From NCBI RefSeq assembly GCF_000464535.1, contig NW_006916229.1, positions 1 through 64,000 on the forward strand: 64,000 nt of DNA, read 5' to 3'. Below the pieces are notes generated by a model, which was not told the DNA's origin, ran no database searches, and saw nothing but the letters and a program-made list of their open reading frames with translations. Positions 45,045-53,530 of this stretch are shown here, piece by piece; positions within the stretch are counted from its first letter, which is position 1, and each line of letters starts with the position of its first letter. This DNA comes from Endocarpon pusillum Z07020 (lineage: Eukaryota; Ascomycota; Eurotiomycetes; Verrucariales; Verrucariaceae). Made by a program: the position numbers and the translations under genes.

Positions 45045-45826
45045 GCCCACAGAAGTCAAAAGATCTTGTCCCTGGCTCTCCCGCCGATGCCGAGGTAGCC
45101 ACAACAGCTAGTGGTAGCACATCAAAGAAGAATCAAGAGCAAACCGACTCCACTCGTTCCAAAAAGCATGTGAATGCGTGAACAGGATCCACCGCGACAG
45201 CGAAGTCTCCTCTTCGAAGTACAATGGCATCTTGTCGGTAAAAGGCATCAAGGTGGGAACCATTGAAATATGCACTCTTGAAGCTTTTGCAGGTATGATT
45301 CACGAGACCGCCTTCGAGATGTTCGGATGGAATCGGGATGAGAAGAAACTCAAGCATTTCGAAGAGTTCTGGCGCACGCTTGTCGCCGACCGTGGTCCTG
45401 GAGGCATCCCTGTTCCCGCCTGATACAAGCAAGCTTGTCTGGAGAGCCTCACATATTACGATCCACCCGTAGGGGTGTTTTTGGTCAGTGAGCTAGCAGG
45501 CGTTCTCCAGCATCATAACAGAGTTCCTGGAAAGAGTAAAGGCGGTAATCTGGGGAAGGAAATTTATTGAAATACGGGACGAGAACGCTTCAACCTCCCA
45601 CATGTACTTTGGGTTGGCTCCAGCGGAAGCTGAGAAGGGAGACATCGTATGCTTGCTCTTTGGCTGCAGCGTCCCAGTTGTTCTCAGGGACTCTGGAAAC
45701 GGCTACCATGAATTCATTGGCGAGTGTTATATCCATGGTATCATGGATGGAGAAATAGTTCCCAGGCGAGGAGGAGCTGGCGTCAACCCAGAAGTCCCCA
45801 GCTCTACATACTTTCATCTCCAATAG
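45045..45826 (+). pseudogene. Broken 3' part of the HET-domain gene
   Basis: Three frames carry pieces of the C-terminal region usual in long HET proteins. First SKDLVPGSPADAEVATTA, in a frame different from the main one. Then YNGILSVKGIKVGTIEI and FEEFWRTLVADRGPGGIPVP, followed by a TGA at 45421 where relatives have Trp, and YKQACLESLTYY. Finally FLERVKAVIWGRKFIEIRDE and MYFGLAPAEAEKGDIVCLLF, ending GYHEFIGECYIHGIMDGEIV near 45770. At least three frame changes and one stop separate them. The TGG-to-TGA change is the kind RIP makes. Very short introns could hide one shift but not all. Confidence 0.7.
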
Positions 45827-46966
45827 ACTCATCCACCTTTTCAATCGGCTTTAGAGGCCCAAACGCTCACCAGCGATGGAATGAATGAATGAATGAATGC
45901 CATGTCTCAACCTTTGACTATCAATTTCAAATGACTGTAAAATCAATACGATGGATGCAGTGTCCCCCATTTGCAGCGATGACTCATTAACAGCAACAGG
46001 ATCGTGTATCCCATGCGGGCCTGATTATCTCGATCGTTAGTTTAGAAAAAGATTCTTGAGAATGAGCAACGTCATAATGTTGAGCTGAATGGCATTAATG
46101 TCCCAATTCAGGCGGGTAGACACCTCAACGTAGGCTACGACCATCCTCAACCACGGTGTGGCCGTCTAGCTTCTCGTAGGGGCGGAATGGCTTTTGCGCT
46201 CCCCTTTGGGCTGCGGATCTCATTCATGGCTGGTTGGGAAAAGAGGTCTGGGTTCACCATTCTCTATGGAAGAGTCGAAGAGGTATGCGACATGGGTAAT
46301 GGTTTAGCATTTTCTTTCCTTGAAAAGGGGAAGCATCTCCGATGGTTTATGCATGTCCATTGGATCATACCTGTACCCGATGGTGTCTCCTCACAACCTC
46401 GCCCGCAGCGACTGGTCCTGGTCTTCGGCATGGGCGGCAGTGGAGTTCCATCGAGTCATAATAATAATTCAGTGTCTCCATCAAATCAAATCAGTCAATC
46501 AAAGCAAATCAAATGCTTGGCAAATCAAATCAAATCCGGGGTCCCATCAAAGCAAATCAAGATTTTGAGATTTGACAAGTTAGTCAAATTGAAGTCTTGA
46601 TAGCATTTGATACGGCTGGGCGGGTAGAGGTAAGAGCTATCGCGAGGCGATTCCTTGGACCTTGGAACTTTGAGGTATGGAAAGACACGTCAAGTTGACA
46701 GGGCCAGGACGTCTGCCAGCTGCAGCAATTGAAGGACATTTCGTACGGACCAGAAGAAGCGGCTCCTTACCTAGGTCAAGTGTAGAGATTCTGCACAACA
46801 GAGACAGAATTAATCCGAACAACATAAACTCTATTACTCCTAATGCTCCTCGCTAAATACTACTACTGGTCACTATGAGAGTAGCACGGCTGTGACTTTG
46901 GTGAAGGTGACTTAAGATCAATAGCCTGCGCCAACGTCAATCCCTGGATGCAATGAACAAAATAGA
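45827..46966. other. Intergenic with short AT-rich word repeats
   Basis: It holds a GAAT tetranucleotide run near 45880-45898 and, at 46480-46575, many copies of the word ATCAAATCAAAT and relatives (CAAAGCAAATC, GGCAAATCAAATC). The plus-strand frame at 46187-46600 translates these repeats and is not convincing. No gene called. Confidence 0.5.
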
Positions 46967-48808
46967 TTAAGCGCCAGACACCTCGAGAGCATCGGTATGG
47001 GAGCTGACTGTGTGTTTCATATCATCCGCCGCGGAAGGGGTACCGTTGAGTGGTTGTGGTTCAGTCTCGCCAGTCCCATTGGACCTGGCCTGTTCTACCT
47101 CTGCTGCTGAATGTTCAGCATTCGCCGCAGGAGTGATATCATTTAATGGTCCAGGTTCAGCATTGCTAGTACCATTCATTTCGGGCTGTTTTGCCTCAGA
47201 TGCAGCTGACGAAGGATCGATTTCCTGCCCTCCCTGATGGCTGTTCTCTTTGTCTTCGTCCGATATCGTCATACTTATCCGTGCTTTACCCTTGGCCGCC
47301 TGCGCAGGTGCCGCTCGCTTAGCCTGTGGAGGGCTGCTAGGTGCTACCTTTTCGTGGGCTTTTTGAGCACTGCTAGTGGTTGGGCGCATCATTCTGGCCA
47401 AGAAGCCCTCACCATGCGCCTTCTTCGCTGCGCTGGTCCCTGACTGTGCCTTGCCGGGCCCATTGGCTTGAGAAGAAAGAGATGACCTTGCAGGTTTCTT
47501 AATTACTGGAGCAGTAGAAGCAGCTATCTTCGCCGGTGGGGGGTCCCGTCTAGTGACCGTGGGCTTCCGACCAAGAGTTGTAGGATTGCCGCTTTTGGCA
47601 GCAGAAGCTGCTGTAGGGGCCGTAAGGGAAGCAGATACTCTGGTAGATCTTGATCTGGCTTCAGGTGATGATGGTTTGGCATCCTTCTGCGATCCGTTCG
47701 TTTTGGGCGAAGTGGGAGCTTGACGAGCGGCAGCCGTCCCCTGTAGACTCAAGGCAGTGGATCTCGGCTCTTTTGGTGACGTAGGAGGCATCTTCGCTCG
47801 ATCGGACGTGGAAACGTTCTTCGCAGACTCAGCCACGGCCATGGGCTTGGCACCAGAGCCTCGGGTCATAGGCTTTCCCATCCTAGGTGACAATACCGGT
47901 CTTGGTGCTCGAGGAGAGCGAGGAGAGGTAGGAGTCTTCGGAGAGGGTTTCGTGGGCGGAACTCGTCTGGTTGGAGGCGGTTTGATGGGCTTTGTATCCT
48001 TAGTAGTGTTGAGTTTGGTTGGGGGAGGTGGGTGATTGTGGTTCGAAGACACTGCATCTTTGATCCTGCTGCCAATAGTCGACTTGGGTAGCGACCCAGG
48101 ACTTGGGTTAGCATTTGGCCTTGTCGAAGGAGAACCCGTCCTCTGTGGTGTAGGAGACTTCGGAAGCTCTCTTGCGCCAGTCGCTTGCTCTTTGGATGGT
48201 GGAGAAGCTTCGAAATCAGATCCTTTCAAGATACCACCGAGACCACCAGGTGTAGAATTTTCTGCAATTGACTGCAGCATTTTGGATTCCGAGCTGTCAT
48301 GTACGCTGTTCGGTTGCGGAGCCAAGTCCGATGTATTATCAGCCCCGTTGGATGTGTTGCCAGCCCCGTCCGATGTCTTGTCAGCCGAGTTTGATGTATA
48401 AGCAGCCCCGTTCGATGTCTTGTCAGCCCCGTCCGATGTCTTGTCAGCCGAGTTTGATGTATTAGCAGCCCCGTTCGATGTATCGTCAGCCCCGTTCGCC
48501 AAAGAATCTTTATCGGGTTCTTGCTTGATGTCGGCCATGGTAGTAACGTCGCTGATCTTTCTCAAACCCCAGTGTTGTCCTTCTTCACTATCACCAGGTC
48601 TCTCGACAGCAATAAATGTGGCCCGTACGTTACTGACGGGTCTGCTGTGAAGTGATGTCTCTGAATGAGCAGGTGACCGGCCTCGACTTGGCGGAGAAGC
48701 AGATTGATCCTCCGACGGTTTGTTTTCGAATATTGCACGAAGGTTCCGGACTCCTCCAGTGCCTGAAGTGCCGCTAGGGGACATGTCTGGTGATGAAGAC
48801 ATAGACAT
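46967..48808 (-). CDS. Disordered Ser/Pro/Ala-rich protein with heptad tandem repeats
   Basis: Single exon, 613 residues, starting MSMSSSPDMSPSGTSG. Near the N-terminus lies GGVRNLRAIFEN and RPVSNVRATFIAVE, short motifs that I recall from conserved fungal proteins often labelled mucin-like. Residues 105-160 are eight 7-residue repeats. The centre is Pro/Lys/Arg/Ser-rich with many SP and TP sites (KTPTSPRSPRAPRPVLSPR) and looks like a microtubule- or actin-binding low-complexity region. A motif FLARMMRPTTSSAQKAHEKV at about 475-495 is the best conserved-looking C-terminal element. No signal peptide or membrane segment, so the mucin label is misleading. Function unknown. Confidence 0.75.
   Translation of the reverse strand: MSMSSSPDMSPSGTSGTGGVRNLRAIFENKPSEDQSASPPSRGRSPAHSETSLHSRPVSNVRATFIAVERPGDSEEGQHWGLRKISDVTTMADIKQEPDKDSLANGADDTSNGAANTSNSADKTSDGADKTSNGAAYTSNSADKTSDGAGNTSNGADNTSDLAPQPNSVHDSSESKMLQSIAENSTPGGLGGILKGSDFEASPPSKEQATGARELPKSPTPQRTGSPSTRPNANPSPGSLPKSTIGSRIKDAVSSNHNHPPPPTKLNTTKDTKPIKPPPTRRVPPTKPSPKTPTSPRSPRAPRPVLSPRMGKPMTRGSGAKPMAVAESAKNVSTSDRAKMPPTSPKEPRSTALSLQGTAAARQAPTSPKTNGSQKDAKPSSPEARSRSTRVSASLTAPTAASAAKSGNPTTLGRKPTVTRRDPPPAKIAASTAPVIKKPARSSLSSQANGPGKAQSGTSAAKKAHGEGFLARMMRPTTSSAQKAHEKVAPSSPPQAKRAAPAQAAKGKARISMTISDEDKENSHQGGQEIDPSSAASEAKQPEMNGTSNAEPGPLNDITPAANAEHSAAEVEQARSNGTGETEPQPLNGTPSAADDMKHTVSSHTDALEVSGA
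48329..48496. repeat. 21-bp coding tandem repeat, 8 units
   Basis: On the minus strand this encodes NGADDTS, NGAANTS, NSADKTS, DGADKTS, NGAAYTS, NSADKTS, DGAGNTS and NGADNTS: eight heptads of the form [ND][GS]A[DAG]xTS. The exact recurrence of NSADKTSDGA at two places shows a higher-order duplication of three units. In-frame, so copy number can change without breaking the gene. Confidence 0.9.
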
Positions 48809-49374
48809 AGATTAGCAGAGAACTTATTGCCTAGATAGAGATGAGGAGGCAGTTCCAACAACAAAATACTGCAGCGCGGTGGGCAAAATCTCAATTCTGA
48901 TCCATTGGGCCCAGCGGTATAGGCTCAAGGTTGTGCAAACAGGAAATGGTGGAACTGTTCTGGAGGACGGAAGACCAGCCAGGGGCAGTTGGGCCCAGTA
49001 CCACCGAGACAAGGAAAGTGTTCCATATACACCTCTAACAGCAGAGAAAACACACTTACACGAGAAGACTGATTCACCGGAAATCGAATAACAGGACAAC
49101 GTGCTGCAGCCAGGCGGCTTCAATATTACAGTGGTGCATGCAACAGACAAAATTGCAGGTTAGTAACTGCATCTACGCGTGGGGCTAGGCTAGCTGTTTA
49201 TCTCCTTTTCCAGAAACGGATAGCAACGTGTCTTGTTCGACATTTATTGGAAGAATTTTCAAACATTGTCTCATCTAAAACTCTTGAACTTCTCCTTTTC
49301 GATAATACCGGAAGGATGTCTTCGCGACTACGCGCCACCGCTATGCAAAGATATTCCAGTCAATGTCGTTCGAT
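48809..49374. other. Intergenic: promoter of the repeat protein and TFB3 3' flank
   Basis: About 570 bp, no open frame above 110 codons and none recognisable. No repeat seen. Confidence 0.5.
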
Positions 49375-50527
49375 CTAGAAGACTTCATCACTGATCCTCC
49401 CTGGTGACGATTCTGCTGCTACAACTGTCGCCAGCTCCCTCGTTGCAGGTTGGCCTTGTCCAGTTTTTTCTTTGTCCACAAAGCAACCTAGGCCAGCAAA
49501 AGCTCGGAGCAGACTTTCATCGTAATATGCCTGGAAATCGAAACCTCCGGCTCTAGTGCGGGTGTCATTCTTTGCTTTCGTAAGACGCATCGAAGGATAA
49601 TCAGCCCGAAGCTCATAATAGTCTCTGGTGGTTGCCATGCCCATGAAAGGGTCATAGACCTTTTCTGGAGATGGTGCGCGAAGTTTCCTGAGCCCTTTGA
49701 CAAGCCCAGATGGATCTGAAACTGGACCATCATCATGAGTAACTTCCATTGCACCAGCTTTGACGTCCCTACATCCAGCAGCTAGTCCTAATGTATGTGA
49801 CTTTCCAGCAGTCAGTGTATGAAATTGATCGTCCTCGTACGTTTGTTGAGCGGCCTGACGCCTCAAATTTGCTTGCTCTTTCTGGAGTATTTGACAGCTT
49901 TCGAATTGCGCAGCTGCATTGCGCTCGAGAACGGCGTTTGCCTTGATGATATCTGCGTTCGCCTCTTTGTATTTGTTGAGTGTCGCTTCCGTCTTCTTGA
50001 CGTCGGTTTTCAGAACTAGGTTCATGATCAACTCCTCTCTCTGTTCTAGGAAATCGTCCCAAGCACGTTTCGAGTAGAACTCCTCTTCACGACGGTTGAG
50101 ACTGCGAAGTCAGCATTGAATTATAATAAATGCAATGGCACGAGCCGTACATAGCCATGACTCTCTTGCGGATGTCAACTTCTCTCTCTATAGCTAGGTC
50201 TTCAAACGTTTGTACTCGGTAGTCGCCTCGTCGCGGTATGACACCTCGGGCGGCGAATGTGCATCCTGCAATAGGACATCTCTTCTGGGTAGAAGTGATG
50301 CGGTCCACGCATCCTTCGCAAATGCGGTGATAGCATTTGGTATTTATTTTGAAGCGTAGATTCTTCTGGAGATATGTGGAATTCTTGCAAACAGGGCAAA
50401 TGTCTTCGTCATTCATGGCGTTAGCAACATTCTCGCCACGGAGGGACATGGAGGCGAAGCGGTGTTTGAGAATCTCACCATCTGCCTCGCTTGCGATGTG
50501 GCCATTTTGCATGCCGGACATGAGCAT
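49375..50527 (-). CDS. TFB3: TFIIH/CAK assembly subunit Tfb3 (MAT1)
   Basis: Tfb3/MAT1 tethers the CDK-activating kinase (Kin28-Ccl1) to core TFIIH for transcription initiation and repair. Exons 50527-50151 and 50101-49375 with a 49-nt intron give 367 residues. The splice gives VMAILNRREEEFYSKRAWDD in frame, the conserved junction after the RING. The N-terminal C3HC4 RING (about 43-90) reads CPVCKNSTYLQKNLRFKINT, then CYHRICEGCVDRI and CPIAGC. The MAT1 helical region follows (EELIMNLVLKTDVKKTEATL, then LNKYKEANADII). The C-terminus holds the CAK-activating segment (YYELRADYPSMR, GGFDFQAYYDESLLRAFAGL). The start gives a short extension before the RING; a second in-frame ATG lies two codons later. 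Confidence 0.95.
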
Positions 50528-50659
50528 GAAGAAATGAATGGGTGCAGTGTGTCCAGAAGGACGGCGGCCTCACACTGCTGACTAATTCAGGCTCCCACCA
50601 CCACAAACCTTATTTCCTCGCCAAACAGATGTTTCACAAACCAAAGTCACTTCTCGCTC
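50528..50659. promoter_or_regulatory. Shared divergent promoter of TFB3 and BUD27
   Basis: Only 132 bp separate the two start codons, so the genes must share a short bidirectional promoter or start inside each other's leader. Both products belong to RNA-polymerase biology. No clear TATA box is visible. Confidence 0.6.
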
Positions 50660-52603
50660 ATGGATGACTCGGGCCTTGCAGAGATCGAGCGACAACGTAA
50701 AGAGCTCGAAGTAAACATCAATAAGCTTCGAAAAGCTCTGCAGCATTGGCAGACCTGCGAGATTGAATACGAAGGACTGAGAGAGGAAATCGCCAGCCTC
50801 CCAGACGGAAGCAATACCAATGATGTGCTGGCGATTGCAAGAGACTTTGGAGCAGAGCTTGTGGATGAAAGGGAGTTGCAAACCATTGTAGGTGGACAAG
50901 AGTGTCCTCGATCTCAAGATCAAATAGTCGATTTACTGGCAAAGAGAGTGGACTACGTTTCACGAAATGCTCGCACCATCGAAAAGCAGATTTCTGATGC
51001 CCAGAAGAAGAGGAATGCGATATTGCTTGCCAAGGACCCTGACTATAGAGAAGATGCTGGGCTACCACTTACAGACATTACCGAGGAGTTAGACGACGAC
51101 GGCAATGTTGTTTCCAGCAAAGTCGAGACACCAGGATCTACAGCGCCGCAGCTGGTTGAAGTGTTGAAAAAGGCCGGTGTGAAGGACTTATTGGAGCAGG
51201 ACGGCATTGTCACGACTACAAAAAGGCAAAGTAATGGTGCTGAATCAATGTCGAAAGGAGAAAGAGCCATGGAGTCATGTTCGAGGATTGAACCAAGTAC
51301 GCGGAAGGAGCCCGCTGCTTCCGGAAATCGTCTCGAACGACAAGCCGAACAGGACTCCACATTAGACAATAGCCTGACTAGAAGCAGAGGGGATGGGAAC
51401 GGAGGACACAGAAGTTCTCCTGCCTCTTCGGAAACCACCAGACAAGGCTCAAGCCAGGAGAATGGGACTCATGTTATTGCCGCGCCTGTCTCGCTTACCT
51501 CCAATGCTGGCCTAGATAAGACAGGGGAGAGCAATGACAATGAAAGGCTTACAGCTACTCATCCCGACGATACGCCTGAGGAAGCTGCGCTCCGCCGTGA
51601 AATGATCCAGTATGGATTAGGGGAAGTGGGTGCCATTGTGGCTGAATTGGACTTGGAGGAGAACGAGAGCAATGTCTCCTTCGGCAGTGACTTTGACGAG
51701 GACGATGTCGAGGACGATGTCGAGGACGAAGATGAATCAGAAAACGAGAGTGGCATGGTCAAGCATCCTGCTCTGAGCAAGAAATATCTCGAGAAGATGA
51801 GGGAGCTAGAGGAGAAGCACGGCATAAAAGGAATGCAGAACCTGGGACCCGATGCAACCAGACTACCACAGGAAGTCCGGAAGGAGCTCGAAAGACCTCC
51901 AGCTGCTGAAGCAGCACGAAAAGCTGCACTCGCTCGAGTGGCAAAATCAGACGTCAGTACGGAGCGCACTCCTGGACAGCCAGACCCAGAGCCAAAATCA
52001 TCAAAGCCAAGGAAGAAAGTCGCTTTCGCTGATGACTTGGACATTGCACATGAAGCAAGCCCACAATCTCTTTTTAAAGAAGTACCTATACCCAGAACCC
52101 GGCTCGTACAACCAAGGTTGGTCGAACCCGTCAAGAACTCTATTGTGGAACGACAATCGACAATCGAGCCTCCTGACAGAACTCAACCAACCGTACAAGC
52201 CGTGGCGAGAAAGCCTTCGAGATTCATAGCCGCTCGAGAAGCCATGCCACAAACCCCCTTACTACCACCTTCTCCTACCTCCCAACTCCCACAACACCCT
52301 CTCAGGAATGCCTCAAAATCACCAATGCCACCCAACACAATTCATACGGACAGCATTATTGAGCGAGTGCCAAGCTCCAAAGCCAGCCCACCCAATCCTG
52401 ACGATCTTGACGAAACAATCCATCGTCAAGAGATCGCTGGTGAGTACTACAAGATCCGTAACCGCATGATCCAACGACAAGGAGGATTCGTTGGCGACGG
52501 CGAAGCGGATAATTACGGCGAAGAGATGACGCCTCTCCCTACGATCGATGAGAATGGAAAGGAGAAGAAGATCAGTAGGTTCAAAGCTGCTAGATTGAGA
52601 TGA
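50660..52603 (+). CDS. BUD27: Bud27/URI1 unconventional prefoldin
   Basis: Single exon, 647 residues. Bud27/URI is a prefoldin-like scaffold that helps assemble RNA polymerases and links to TOR signalling. The prefoldin alpha-type helices occupy about residues 1-130 (IERQRKELEVNINKLRKALQ, EIASLPDG, LAIARDFGAELVDERE, LLAKRVDYVSRNARTIEKQI). A long disordered, acidic middle follows (DEDDVEDDVEDEDESENES at about 350-370), then KPRKKVAFADDL. The C-terminal HRQEIAGEYYKIRNRMIQRQ with GGFVG is the DUF3835 motif diagnostic of fungal Bud27. Divergent from TFB3. Confidence 0.9.
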   Translation: MDDSGLAEIERQRKELEVNINKLRKALQHWQTCEIEYEGLREEIASLPDGSNTNDVLAIARDFGAELVDERELQTIVGGQECPRSQDQIVDLLAKRVDYVSRNARTIEKQISDAQKKRNAILLAKDPDYREDAGLPLTDITEELDDDGNVVSSKVETPGSTAPQLVEVLKKAGVKDLLEQDGIVTTTKRQSNGAESMSKGERAMESCSRIEPSTRKEPAASGNRLERQAEQDSTLDNSLTRSRGDGNGGHRSSPASSETTRQGSSQENGTHVIAAPVSLTSNAGLDKTGESNDNERLTATHPDDTPEEAALRREMIQYGLGEVGAIVAELDLEENESNVSFGSDFDEDDVEDDVEDEDESENESGMVKHPALSKKYLEKMRELEEKHGIKGMQNLGPDATRLPQEVRKELERPPAAEAARKAALARVAKSDVSTERTPGQPDPEPKSSKPRKKVAFADDLDIAHEASPQSLFKEVPIPRTRLVQPRLVEPVKNSIVERQSTIEPPDRTQPTVQAVARKPSRFIAAREAMPQTPLLPPSPTSQLPQHPLRNASKSPMPPNTIHTDSIIERVPSSKASPPNPDDLDETIHRQEIAGEYYKIRNRMIQRQGGFVGDGEADNYGEEMTPLPTIDENGKEKKISRFKAARLR

Positions 52604-53530
52604 AACAACTAGAAGAGCACTTGCGGAGCAGCTCAGTAACGTTCCATACCCCCTTCCAGCTCTCTGCAACAATATCTCCTTATGACTCCAATCTGCACCT
52701 CAGCATCCTCGCATAACCTCCTCATCTCATTTCCTACACCCTTATCTCAGCCTTCCGTCCTCTCACCCCACGCACACAATCGCCCTACATGATCATCCCC
52801 CCCTCTCTTTTCCCCATCCATCCCAGTCTAACTCCACAACCCTACCCCAGCCTAATCCCTTCTCCCCTCTCCCCTCCTCCTCCAACCACACAAACGGAAC
52901 GTCACCAAATCATTACAGCAAAGGCAAAATCCACGAAATGAACAGCTAAACCTCTTTCAACCTGTCATTTCGCACTCGACGTTGAATTCCAAGATGAAGC
53001 CTCGCGCCCCCCAAAAAAGGGGCAAGGGCAAAGGGCTCTCTGACGCCATGTCCGTTCCTTCCTTCTCCCTCTCCTTACAGAGAGAAGAAAAGGAAGGATT
53101 TTCGTGGACTTGGCGATTCGTTTCACCCTTTACAGTTCAGATATTGTCAACATGATTCGTGTGTGCATGAGTGAGAGTTTCTGCTTCACATGTGATATGT
53201 TGCTGAAGGCGGTAATTTGTACGGGTAATTCAGGGTATTTATTTTTGTTCTATTGAGGGTGGCGTCGTGATCAGAGAGCCGCAGTGTGTTGGAGTGGAAG
53301 CATTTTCGCTCACGTAGATAAGCGACAATTTGTTAACGAAGTGTATTCCAACAGAAGAGGTCTAACCGAAGCCTGCCTGGCCTATCCAGGTGGAATGCTG
53401 AGTAGGGCAAGAAGCTTGTGAATTAAGAAAAGGACGGACACGAACGCCATAGCCATATTCTCAAACAATGCCCATGATACCCAGTACTCCACCATTCTCG
53501 CCCATCCGCCCTCTCTCTTCCCAAAATCTA
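52604..53530. other. Convergent intergenic region, pyrimidine-rich on the plus strand
   Basis: It lies between two converging genes. 52640-52920 is strongly C/T-rich on the plus strand (CTCCTCC and CCCC runs) and is probably the BUD27 3' untranslated region. Around 53010-53022 is CCCCAAAAAAGGGG, a short perfect palindrome. No gene. Confidence 0.55.
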
